Of a stretch of 6,481 nt of DNA, positions 1 through 6,060 are shown one piece after another. The stretch's first letter is position 1, and each line of letters starts with the position of its first letter. The DNA lies in contig DRQI01000171.1 in NCBI GenBank assembly GCA_011330545.1, positions 1 to 6,481 of the forward strand. Reading direction: 5' to 3'. The translations under genes and the position numbers were made by a program. The notes beneath the pieces were generated by a model. That model did not search any database. It saw only the letters and a list, made by a program, of their open reading frames with translations, and was not told the DNA's origin. Source of the stretch: Flavobacteriia bacterium (GTDB taxonomy: Bacteria > Bacteroidota > Bacteroidia > Flavobacteriales > Flavobacteriaceae).

Positions 1-116
1 ACTTATCTGTGGTTTATAAAAATAAAGAGGCAAAAGACTTAGACCCCGAATTAAAAAAGTTGGCTTTGAGTACCTTTTTATTTGCTATTCTTTTCGGAAT
101 CGGGCAACTACTCTAA
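1..116 (+). CDS. menA: C-terminal end of a probable 1,4-dihydroxy-2-naphthoate prenyltransferase (MenA), partial
   Basis: This is an open frame entering from the left edge (first full codon at 3) and ending in TAA at 114-116. It gives the last 37 residues of a protein: a charged stretch (KNKEAKDLDPELKKLA) followed by a hydrophobic helix (LSTFLFAILFGIGQLL). Seen: a cytoplasmic-looking loop with a DPELKK motif, then a terminal membrane helix. From memory of the family, flavobacterial MenA (UbiA superfamily, about 300 residues) ends this way, and it often lies next to an MBL-fold hydrolase gene like the one that follows here in the opposite direction. MenA attaches a polyprenyl chain to 1,4-dihydroxy-2-naphthoate in the inner membrane during menaquinone synthesis. 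The catalytic DxxxD motifs lie outside the window, so the name rests on a short tail plus context. Another polytopic membrane protein is possible. Confidence 0.5.
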   Translation, partial: LSVVYKNKEAKDLDPELKKLALSTFLFAILFGIGQLL

Positions 117-424
117 ACTTCGTTTTATTATCAAATGATAGTGCAGCTTATAGGCCGTCATTTGTTCAACTAAGGGAATACCTTAAAATTTCGAAAAATA
201 CATGATAAATTCTGACGTATAAAATAGCAAGAGCTTGATATAATTAGAGTATAACAACCTGTAGTTAAACACTCTGTCATTTCAAAGAAGAAGAAATCTC
301 TATCAAATTTATGGCAAAAGAATGAAATTGTCTTGATACGAATAGATATTGTGAATTTTCAACGTAACAAGTTTGTATGTTGAGATGTATTTGCTATTTG
401 CCAATGGCTATTTATTCTTTGAGC
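117..424. other. Convergent intergenic region, no gene seen
   Basis: This AT-rich spacer lies between the menA-like stop and the stop of the minus-strand hydrolase. I see no convincing coding frame and no RNA gene. A weak inverted repeat is present (CAAATGA at 132-138, TCATTTG at 158-164, 19-base loop), but it has no adjacent T tract and so is a poor terminator candidate. A repeat-like stretch at 275-302 is listed separately. A terminator for either convergent gene is expected here but none is obvious. Confidence 0.6.
275..302. repeat. Possible degenerate dispersed intergenic repeat (GTCATTTC...GAAATCTC type)
   Basis: The stretch begins TGTCATTTCAAAG and ends GAAATCTCT. It resembles the short dispersed intergenic repeats of the form GTCATTTCGAA...GAGAAATCTC that I recall from many bacterial genomes, including Bacteroidota. 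The central part here has lost the usual CG-rich dyad. Only one copy is present in the window, so repetition cannot be shown from this sequence. The call rests on resemblance alone. Confidence 0.3.
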
Positions 425-1183
425 CTATGGGTACCAATTCCGTAGCCGTACATCAATTTTTTTATTTTTGGCATTCACCAGCTTTTTAAAAGCAGCAATA
501 TCACTCATATCGGGTTTTCCACGATAATGAAACGGATAGACAATCTTAGGCTTAAAAGCCAATACGGCATCTGCCGCTTGGTGGATATCCATGGTATACG
601 GTAAATTCATACATACAAAAGCGATGTCAATCCGATGTAAGTTTCGCATTTCGGGAATGTCTTCGGTATCGCCACTGATATATATAGATTTTCCTCCGAG
701 TTTTAAAACATATCCGTTTCCTCGCCCCCGAGGGTGCTTTGAAGAATTATCTTCAGGTAAATTATACATAGGAATAGCATTGATAAGAACAGAGCCTAAA
801 GCTGAGATACCTTTGTTTTTAATGACAACTAATTGTTTTTCATACTCTTTTTTAAGAAGTTTGGCAACAGCCGGAGGCACCACAAAAGTAGCATTCTTAG
901 TATCTAATTCTTTTAAGGTTTCTAAATTCGTATGGTCGCTGTGAATATCGGTAATTAAAATAAGGGTAGGGGCGGCAATACCTTTATAAGCCCCGGCGCC
1001 CCCATAAGGGTCTACATAAATAACTTCATCATTCCATTGCAACACTAAGGCACTGTGTAAAATGGGCTGGATAATGAGATTGCCATCATCTGTTTTGATA
1101 GTATCCGGTTTTTCCCGTTGCGCAATTCCCACAGAAATGGTCAACAAAACCAATAAAAAAAATAAGAGTGCCTTCTTATGCAT
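425..1183 (-). CDS. Secreted MBL-fold metal-dependent hydrolase
   Basis: This 252-residue protein has a signal peptide at residues 1-21 (charged MHKK, hydrophobic core, likely cleavage at GIA/Q), so it probably acts in the periplasm. The rest is a metallo-beta-lactamase fold. LILITDIHSDHT (residues 74-85) carries the metal motif with D79, H81, D83 and H84. KHPRGRGNGY has H150 as a likely third-region ligand, SGDTED (170-175) supplies the bridging aspartate D172, and FHYRGK supplies the last histidine H219. The usual first histidine of HxHxDH is replaced by D79. The fold and length fit the small single-domain MBL hydrolases (UPF0173-like, Lactamase_B_3 type). The substrate cannot be read from the sequence; beta-lactamase activity is not implied. 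The gene starts 2 bases after the stop of the upstream membrane-protein gene, so it is co-transcribed and probably translationally coupled. Its start overlaps no Shine-Dalgarno-like sequence. Confidence 0.88.
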   Translation of the reverse strand: MHKKALLFFLLVLLTISVGIAQREKPDTIKTDDGNLIIQPILHSALVLQWNDEVIYVDPYGGAGAYKGIAAPTLILITDIHSDHTNLETLKELDTKNATFVVPPAVAKLLKKEYEKQLVVIKNKGISALGSVLINAIPMYNLPEDNSSKHPRGRGNGYVLKLGGKSIYISGDTEDIPEMRNLHRIDIAFVCMNLPYTMDIHQAADAVLAFKPKIVYPFHYRGKPDMSDIAAFKKLVNAKNKKIDVRLRNWYP

Positions 1184-1185
1184 GC

Positions 1186-1707
1186 TTAAAATATTTTATG
1201 AACCTCATTTTTAATAAATGCTAAGGCTGTATTTGAAGGCGGTTCATTTTCAACCATTCTTTGTATAATGGCCTCCCGCATTGCCCGTGCATCTTTTAAT
1301 TCACCTTCTAACATGGTATCCCTAATAATATTTATAGTGTTGTTTTTAGCCGTTTTAATCACATTCCAACATTGTTCTGTAATATAAATTTGCTGTGCTA
1401 AATTGTGTTCAAATTCTTTTTCTACCGAAGTCAACAGTTTCTTAAAATAGGCGGGTTTATCTGTGCCGGTTGGCGGAACCCTCACCAATAAGCTAGCCGG
1501 TGAAATACGTTCTAAAAATAATGCCATTCGCTCATAGGCCTGTAACCGCAATGGCAAAGCGATACTTTGTTTTTCTTTACGCAGTAAAAAATTACGCCGG
1601 TTATTTTCATTTTTTGTATGTAACTTAAAAAAATAAAGGGCTATCACACCCGTAACAATAGCAGGAAAAGTATAACTTAACAATTCTAGAATTTTTGTTG
1701 TATCCAT
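1186..1707 (-). CDS. DUF7935-like membrane-anchored protein of unknown function
   Basis: This 173-residue protein starts at ATG 1707. One hydrophobic segment at residues 8-28 is followed by a basic stretch (NENNRRNFLLRKEK), which suggests an N-terminal anchor with the rest in the cytoplasm. The soluble part is helical and charged. It has a block LPLRLQAYERMALFLERI (51-68), a second block EFEHNLAQQIYI (98-109), and a final helix ending NEVHKIF. From memory, these blocks mark a conserved flavobacterial family (DUF7935) with no known function. An in-frame TTG at 1731 would add eight residues. It was rejected because that codon overlaps the predicted -7 promoter element and places extra polar and cysteine residues before the anchor. 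It is the first gene of a two-gene operon with the MBL hydrolase, separated by 2 bases. The family name is less certain than the gene itself. Confidence 0.85.
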   Translation of the reverse strand: MDTTKILELLSYTFPAIVTGVIALYFFKLHTKNENNRRNFLLRKEKQSIALPLRLQAYERMALFLERISPASLLVRVPPTGTDKPAYFKKLLTSVEKEFEHNLAQQIYITEQCWNVIKTAKNNTINIIRDTMLEGELKDARAMREAIIQRMVENEPPSNTALAFIKNEVHKIF

Positions 1708-1728
1708 TAAAAGACAATTTAGAGGTTT

Positions 1729-1758
1729 CAAAAATAGTTAAAACAAAACACTTTCTAA
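1729..1758 (-). promoter_or_regulatory. Predicted Bacteroidota promoter of the DUF7935-MBL operon
   Basis: Read on the minus strand, TATTTTTG (1736 to 1729) matches the -7 consensus TAnnTTTG exactly. TTA (1758 to 1756) stands in for the -33 TTG, with a 19-base spacer. Transcription would begin near 1722-1724, leaving a leader of about 15 bases before ATG 1707. The -33 element has one mismatch, so the site is plausible rather than certain. Confidence 0.5.
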
Positions 1759-1996
1759 TATATTTTATTTTTTAGCATCCTAAAAACGCCTAAAATAAGC
1801 AGTGTAAAGCCCTAAATATTCAAATTGGTGAATAATATTTTTTTTCATTATTTAATCATCATCACTTCTGATTGAGTTCATTATATATAACGCATTATTA
1901 AACCGTTTTTTTCACAATTTATTTTATATAAATGATAAATATCATCATTTGTAGCTGAAGCTATTTTTAATTTAGCTTAGTCTTAGAATCATAACC
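1759..1996. other. Central part of the divergent intergenic region, very AT-rich
   Basis: No coding frame or RNA gene is seen here. The DNA is very AT-rich, with several A/T tracts (for example eight T at 1838-1845) that may bend or open the helix upstream of both divergent promoters. Two small dyads near the fadL side are listed separately. A TATTCA/TGAATA dyad (1817-1822 and 1829-1834) lies just before the T tract. Confidence 0.6.
1932..1963. promoter_or_regulatory. Two short dyads upstream of the fadL promoter, possible protein-binding sites
   Basis: ATGATA-AA-TATCAT (1932-1945) and TAGCT-GA-AGCTA (1952-1963) are perfect short palindromes about 20 bases apart, located 50-85 bases upstream of the predicted -33 element. 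The position suits activator or repressor sites. Short AT-rich palindromes arise easily by chance in such DNA, so support is weak. Confidence 0.25.
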
Positions 1997-2063
1997 TATG
2001 TAACATTTGATACATTGAGATGTGATGACAATCGTTAGATTTGAATGTATCAAATGTTACATA
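1997..2063. promoter_or_regulatory. Perfect 20-bp inverted repeat bracketing the fadL core promoter (paired operator candidate)
   Basis: The left arm at 1997-2016 and the right arm at 2044-2063 are exact reverse complements over 20 bases, with a 27-base interval. Each arm contains a 16-base near-palindrome, TGTAACATTTGATACA at 1999-2014 and its complement TGTATCAAATGTTACA at 2046-2061. Each has the shape TGTAnCAnnTGnTACA, with 12 of 16 positions symmetric. The left arm ends inside the -33 TTG, and the right arm begins directly after the -7 element and spans the expected start of transcription. This is the geometry of two operators that a dimeric repressor would use to occlude or loop a promoter. 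The regulator is not encoded in the window. A cruciform or RNA hairpin is less likely because the predicted transcript would lack the left arm. Confidence 0.7.
2015..2043 (+). promoter_or_regulatory. Predicted Bacteroidota promoter of the fadL-like gene
   Basis: TTG at 2015-2017 and TAGATTTG at 2036-2043 match the -33 and -7 elements TTG and TAnnTTTG, with an 18-base spacer. Transcription should start near 2049-2051, giving a leader of about 30 bases before ATG 2079. The two elements lie almost exactly between the arms of the 20-bp inverted repeat. Confidence 0.65.
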
Positions 2064-2078
2064 AAATCACACACAACC

Positions 2079-3509
2079 ATGAAAAAAATTATTTTAAATT
2101 TCTGTATTTTATTTATTACGACAGTTGCTTTTTCACAAGCAGGCCACATTATGCAAGGCGTAGGAGCTGTTAACATGTCAATGGGAGGAGCTGCTACGGC
2201 ACAACCTTTAGACATTTCAGGGGCTCTACACTGGAACCCTGCTGCAATTTCAGTTTTTAATAATAAGATTGGAACCCTAAGTGCCGGCGCATTTTTCTCT
2301 TCCCCCGAATTGTTTTCATCAGTACCTACCGGTACGCCACTGGGTACATTAAGCGGTTCTACAGAAGATGACCGGGGAACCTCAATTATGCCCGCCATAG
2401 CAATGGTTTGGGGAAAAGAAGGCAGTAAACATACATTCGGGGTTTCAGCTTTCGGTATTAGTGGTTTTGGAGTTACATTTCCTGAAAATACAAATTATCC
2501 CGGTGACCTGCAAGGGAACCCAAACCCCAATTTTAACCCTAATAACCCACTCAACCCAATTAATTTTCCACAATTTGCCGGAGGATTCGGCAGGGTAGAA
2601 TCAGATTATATTTTGTTACAAGTAGGTTTTGCCTATGCTTATGAACTGTCAGACAAAGTTTCTATAGGGATACAGCCCACCGTAAATTATGCTACTTTAC
2701 AATTAGAGCCAAGCCCCTTATCAGCACCTAGCCAAACATTGGGTTATCCTAAAACCGATAAAGCATCAGCAATTGGTTTTGGCGGGCAAATAGGGGTATT
2801 TTATGATTCAGGCAAGGTATTGAAATTAGGAGCCTCCTATAAAACAAAACAATATTTTAGTGATTTCGGATTCAAAAATAAATACTTAGACGGGTCAGAT
2901 GCCCCGGATGTAGATTTTAAAATGAATTATCCCGCAATTTGGTCGGTAGGTATGGGATTGTCAGGTAAAAAAATTGACTTTGCCCTTGATTTCAGGTATG
3001 TAGATTATGAAAATACCGAAGGATTTGAAAAAAGCGGCTGGCAAATTGCAAACAGCGGGCCTTTTGCAGGATTTCCAACAGGTGCCGTTAATGGTTTTGG
3101 TTGGAAAAATATGACCATAGTTTCTGCAGGCTTGCAATACAAAGTAACAGAAAAATTCCCTGTGAGAATCGGGTATACCTATAGCTCAAATCCAATTACC
3201 GATGAGTTGGCATTCTTTTCAATTCCGGCTACAGCCGTAATTAGGGATGCAGGCCAAATAGGTTTTGGATATCAAGTAAATGATAAATTTGAAATTAATG
3301 CCGTATACCATCATGGATTCAGGGGCAGGGGGTCAAAAGGAAGCCTATTGAACCCAAGGCCCGATATTGATGCCAATGGCGACGGATTCCCCGAAGGGCC
3401 CTGGAATGCCACTACAAACCCATTAGGTGTTGTTCCCGGTTCATCAGTTTCCTATAAAATGGAAACCTCTATGGTTCAGCTTACAGTAAACTATATATTC
3501 GGTAAATAG
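2079..3509 (+). CDS. OmpP1/FadL/TodX-family outer-membrane transporter
   Basis: This 476-residue protein is predicted to be an outer-membrane beta-barrel that passes hydrophobic compounds such as long-chain fatty acids or hydrocarbons. A signal peptide covers residues 1-19 (MKKIILN..., cleavage likely AFS/Q). The N-terminal region GVGAVNMSMGGAATAQPLDISGALHWNPAAI (27-57) is the family hallmark, ending in the NPA motif at 53-55, and corresponds to the plug region of FadL. The rest shows many alternating amphipathic strands and ends in LTVNYIFGK, a typical barrel terminus. Two loop-like inserts stand out: an Asn/Pro-rich stretch (147-164) and DIDANGDGF (429-437), which resembles a calcium-binding loop. 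ATG 2079 was chosen because it opens the signal peptide; the longer start at 2022 lies inside the promoter spacer. The gene stands alone between its own promoter and a strong terminator. The actual substrate is unknown. Confidence 0.9.
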   Translation: MKKIILNFCILFITTVAFSQAGHIMQGVGAVNMSMGGAATAQPLDISGALHWNPAAISVFNNKIGTLSAGAFFSSPELFSSVPTGTPLGTLSGSTEDDRGTSIMPAIAMVWGKEGSKHTFGVSAFGISGFGVTFPENTNYPGDLQGNPNPNFNPNNPLNPINFPQFAGGFGRVESDYILLQVGFAYAYELSDKVSIGIQPTVNYATLQLEPSPLSAPSQTLGYPKTDKASAIGFGGQIGVFYDSGKVLKLGASYKTKQYFSDFGFKNKYLDGSDAPDVDFKMNYPAIWSVGMGLSGKKIDFALDFRYVDYENTEGFEKSGWQIANSGPFAGFPTGAVNGFGWKNMTIVSAGLQYKVTEKFPVRIGYTYSSNPITDELAFFSIPATAVIRDAGQIGFGYQVNDKFEINAVYHHGFRGRGSKGSLLNPRPDIDANGDGFPEGPWNATTNPLGVVPGSSVSYKMETSMVQLTVNYIFGK

Positions 3510-3562
3510 TTTTATTTAACAAATCATTAAAACCTATTCATAGGGCAATAGTATTCTTTGTT

Positions 3563-3604
3563 AGTTTGAGCGGTTCGGATATCCAAACCGCTCAAACTTT
3601 TTTT
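3563..3604 (+). terminator. Strong intrinsic terminator after the fadL-like gene
   Basis: A 13-bp perfect stem (AGTTTGAGCGGTT at 3563-3575 with AACCGCTCAAACT at 3586-3598) is capped by GGATATCC after one C/A mismatch. It runs straight into seven T (3598-3604). The whole 36-base element is palindromic apart from that one mismatch. It lies 53 bases after the fadL stop. The opposite orientation lacks a T tract, so it should work mainly on the plus strand. It separates fadL from pcrA transcription. Confidence 0.93.
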
Positions 3605-3628
3605 GTGAAAAAAATCATACAACTTTTA

Positions 3629-3659
3629 TTGTTAGAGTACGCCAAGGGTTGTATTTTTG
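3629..3659 (+). promoter_or_regulatory. Predicted Bacteroidota promoter of pcrA/uvrD
   Basis: TTG at 3629-3631 and TATTTTTG at 3652-3659 match the -33 and -7 elements with a 20-base spacer. Transcription would start near 3665, about 15 bases before GTG 3680. The site begins 25 bases past the fadL terminator, so pcrA has its own transcription unit. Confidence 0.6.
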
Positions 3660-3679
3660 GAATTCTTAAAAACCGATAC

Positions 3680-5998
3680 GTGAATAATTACCTTGACCAA
3701 TTAAATGAAGTACAACGACAAGCCGTATTACACAAAGACGGCCCCATGCTTATCATTGCCGGAGCCGGTTCAGGTAAAACAAGGGTGTTGACCTACAGAA
3801 TAGCCCATTTAATGAACCAAAATGTAGACGCTTTTAGCATTTTGGCATTGACTTTTACCAATAAAGCCGCCCGTGAAATGAAAAAACGGATAGCCCAAAT
3901 TGTAGGTGAAAGCGAAGCCAAAAATTTATGGATGGGCACCTTTCATTCGGTTTTTGCCAGGATTTTACGTGCTGAAGCAGTGAAGCTAGGATATCCTTCA
4001 AATTTTACCATTTACGATACACAAGATTCTGTACGCTTGTTGACATCAATTATCAAAGAGATGCAATTGGATAAAGACAGGTATAAACCCAAACAAGTAT
4101 TAGGGCGTATTTCATCTTTTAAAAATAGCCTGATTACCGTAAAAGCCTATTATAACGATTCAGATTTAATAGAAGCAGATAAAATGGCCAGCCGGCCTAA
4201 GATGGGAGAGATATACCGTCAATATGTAGAGCGGTGTTTTAAGGCAGGCGCCATGGATTTTGATGACTTGTTGTTAAGGACAAACGAATTATTAACACGT
4301 TTTCCGGAAGTTTTAGCAAAATACCAAGACCGTTTTCGCTATATTTTAGTAGATGAGTACCAAGACACCAACCATTCGCAATACCTTATTGTAAGGGCAT
4401 TGGCAGATAGGTTTCAAAATATTTGTGTCGTAGGCGACGATTCGCAAAGTATCTATGCGTTTCGTGGTGCTAACATCCAGAATATTTTAAATTTTCAGCG
4501 CGATTATGAAGAAGTAAAAACCTTTAAGCTAGAACAAAACTATCGCTCTACCGGCAATATCGTACAAGCCGCTAACAGTGTTATCGAAAAAAATAAGACC
4601 AAACTCGAAAAAGAAATCTGGACAGCCAATACTAGTGGTGAAAAGGTAAAAGTTATGCGTACCCTATCAGATGGTGAAGAAGGGCGCTTTGTAGCGAATT
4701 CTATTTTTGATAATAAAATGAACCTGCAACTAAAAAATAATGATTTTGCAGTGCTCTATAGAACCAATGCCCAATCACGGGCGATAGAAGATGCCTTGCG
4801 TAAAAAAGATATTCGCTATCGAATTTATGGAGGTTTGTCTTTTTACCAACGTAAAGAAATTAAAGACGTTTTGTCTTATTTGAGGTTATTGGTCAACCCT
4901 AATGACGAAGAGGCCTTAAAACGAGTAATTAATTATCCGGCAAGGGGCATTGGGCAAACCACCGTTGATAAATTAACAGTAGCGGCCAATCACTATAAAA
5001 AATCTATTTTTGAAGTATTGGAAAATATCGATAAGATCGATTTAAAAATCAATGCCGGTACCAAAATGAAGTTGCACGATTTTGTAACGATGATTAAAAG
5101 TTTTCAAATAGAAGCCCAAACCAAAAATGCTTTTGAAGTAGCAGAGCATGTCATTAAAAAAATCGGTGTCATCAGAGAGTTAGAAAAAGATACCGCTCCT
5201 GAAGCCATTAGCAGGGTAGAAAACGTACAAGAACTTCTCAATGGAATCAAAGATTTTATCGATGAGCAAAAGATTAAAGAAGAAGATGCCTCACTAGCCT
5301 TTTTTTTAGAAGATGTTGCGTTGGCTACTGATTTAGATAATGAAAAAAGTAAAGATAAAGACAGTGTTTCTTTAATGACCATACACTTGGCCAAGGGATT
5401 AGAATTTCAATATGTCTATATTGTCGGATTGGAAGAAAACCTGTTTCCCTCAGCAATGAGCATGAGTACCCGGAGCGAATTAGAAGAAGAACGCAGGCTG
5501 TTTTACGTAGCACTTACCCGGGCTGAAAAACAAGCCTATCTCAGTTATGCACATTCAAGGTACCGCTGGGGAAAATTAATAGACTGTGAGCCAAGTAGGT
5601 TTTTAGAAGAAATAGACAGTAATTTTTTAGAGTATTTAGCTCCTAAAATAACCCCGCAGTTAAACAAATTTGTCAATTCAGATATTTTTGGAAGTGTACC
5701 ACAAGATAAAATCAGGTTTAAAAAACCAACGGCTAAAAGAACTTACAAAGCCAAAGAAAAACCAAAAACAATTCAAATTAGTACTCCGAAAAATTTAAAA
5801 AAAGTAACCGCTGTCAACACAAATTTATTCGACAGTAACATCGTTATCGGCAATTTGGTAGAACATGCTAAATTCGGCAAAGGAGAAGTTATCAAATTAG
5901 AAGGGGCAGGCTCCAACAAAAAAGCTGAGATAAAATTTAATTCGGTAGGGACAAAAAAATTATTATTACAATTCGCAAAACTTAAAATTTTAGGCTAA
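3680..5998 (+). CDS. pcrA: UvrD/PcrA-type superfamily 1A 3'-5' DNA helicase
   Basis: This 772-residue ATP-dependent helicase acts in nucleotide excision repair, replication-fork upkeep and removal of proteins from DNA. All SF1A motifs are intact: Q-motif LNEVQ (8-12), Walker A AGAGSGKT (27-34, K33), Ia LTFTNKAA (57-64), II VDEYQD (224-229, D225 and E226), III GDDSQSIYAFRG (252-263), IV NYRS (287-290), V TIHLAKGLEF (567-576), VI VALTRAE (610-616). After a basic linker (about 675-715) the C-terminus NLVEHAKFGKGEVIKLEG...AEIKF...KKLLLQFAKL (724-769) is the Tudor-like fold that in PcrA binds RNA polymerase. The start is set at GTG 3680, giving NNYLDQLNEVQRQAV at the N-terminus as in relatives. 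The longer frame to 3566 starts within the terminator stem and upstream of the promoter. Length is normal. The choice between pcrA and uvrD as a name is convention. Confidence 0.95.
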   Translation: MNNYLDQLNEVQRQAVLHKDGPMLIIAGAGSGKTRVLTYRIAHLMNQNVDAFSILALTFTNKAAREMKKRIAQIVGESEAKNLWMGTFHSVFARILRAEAVKLGYPSNFTIYDTQDSVRLLTSIIKEMQLDKDRYKPKQVLGRISSFKNSLITVKAYYNDSDLIEADKMASRPKMGEIYRQYVERCFKAGAMDFDDLLLRTNELLTRFPEVLAKYQDRFRYILVDEYQDTNHSQYLIVRALADRFQNICVVGDDSQSIYAFRGANIQNILNFQRDYEEVKTFKLEQNYRSTGNIVQAANSVIEKNKTKLEKEIWTANTSGEKVKVMRTLSDGEEGRFVANSIFDNKMNLQLKNNDFAVLYRTNAQSRAIEDALRKKDIRYRIYGGLSFYQRKEIKDVLSYLRLLVNPNDEEALKRVINYPARGIGQTTVDKLTVAANHYKKSIFEVLENIDKIDLKINAGTKMKLHDFVTMIKSFQIEAQTKNAFEVAEHVIKKIGVIRELEKDTAPEAISRVENVQELLNGIKDFIDEQKIKEEDASLAFFLEDVALATDLDNEKSKDKDSVSLMTIHLAKGLEFQYVYIVGLEENLFPSAMSMSTRSELEEERRLFYVALTRAEKQAYLSYAHSRYRWGKLIDCEPSRFLEEIDSNFLEYLAPKITPQLNKFVNSDIFGSVPQDKIRFKKPTAKRTYKAKEKPKTIQISTPKNLKKVTAVNTNLFDSNIVIGNLVEHAKFGKGEVIKLEGAGSNKKAEIKFNSVGTKKLLLQFAKLKILG

Positions 5999-6002
5999 AC
6001 GA

Positions 6003-6034
6003 TTATGTTTTACATAAATATAGTTGTTACTTTG
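6003..6034 (+). promoter_or_regulatory. Weak promoter candidate and small hairpin before the DUF4290-like gene
   Basis: TTACTTTG (6027-6034) differs from TAnnTTTG at one position. ATG at 6005-6007 stands where TTG is expected, 19 bases upstream. A perfect small hairpin TTATGT-TTT-ACATAA (6003-6017) covers this -33 region 4 bases after the pcrA stop. It lacks a T tract, so it is a poor terminator. The next gene could be read from here or by readthrough from pcrA; the 62-base gap allows either. Confidence 0.35.
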
Positions 6035-6060
6035 CCGTAATTACAATTAAAAATAAGTAT

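Noticed and set aside
132..164. CAAATGA/TCATTTG dyad as a terminator for the menA-like gene
   Set aside because: The stem is 7 bp of mostly A/T with a 19-base loop and no T tract on either side.
429..437. Reading the MBL gene as an antibiotic-resistance beta-lactamase
   Set aside because: The fold is shared by many hydrolases; the first metal-binding His is replaced and the protein resembles general metal-dependent hydrolases, so resistance cannot be claimed.
591..944. 117-codon plus-strand open frame
   Set aside because: It lies wholly inside the minus-strand MBL hydrolase, which has a signal peptide and metal motifs. The plus-strand translation shows no recognisable domain.
1817..1845. 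TATTCA/TGAATA hairpin followed by eight T, resembling a plus-strand terminator
   Set aside because: The stem is only 6 bp and nearly all A/T, and no plus-strand gene lies upstream for it to terminate in this divergent region.
1997..2063. The 20-bp inverted repeat as a terminator, riboswitch or mobile-element end
   Set aside because: No T tract follows, the predicted transcript starts inside the right arm so no RNA hairpin would form, and there is no transposase or target duplication nearby.
2057..2398. 113-codon minus-strand open frame
   Set aside because: Antisense to the start of the fadL-like gene and its promoter arm; no family features.
5104..5513. Two minus-strand open frames (96 and 62 codons)
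   Set aside because: Both are antisense to the helicase between motifs IV and VI; the Ser/Lys/Leu-rich translation is what an antisense of an acidic, lysine-rich gene gives.
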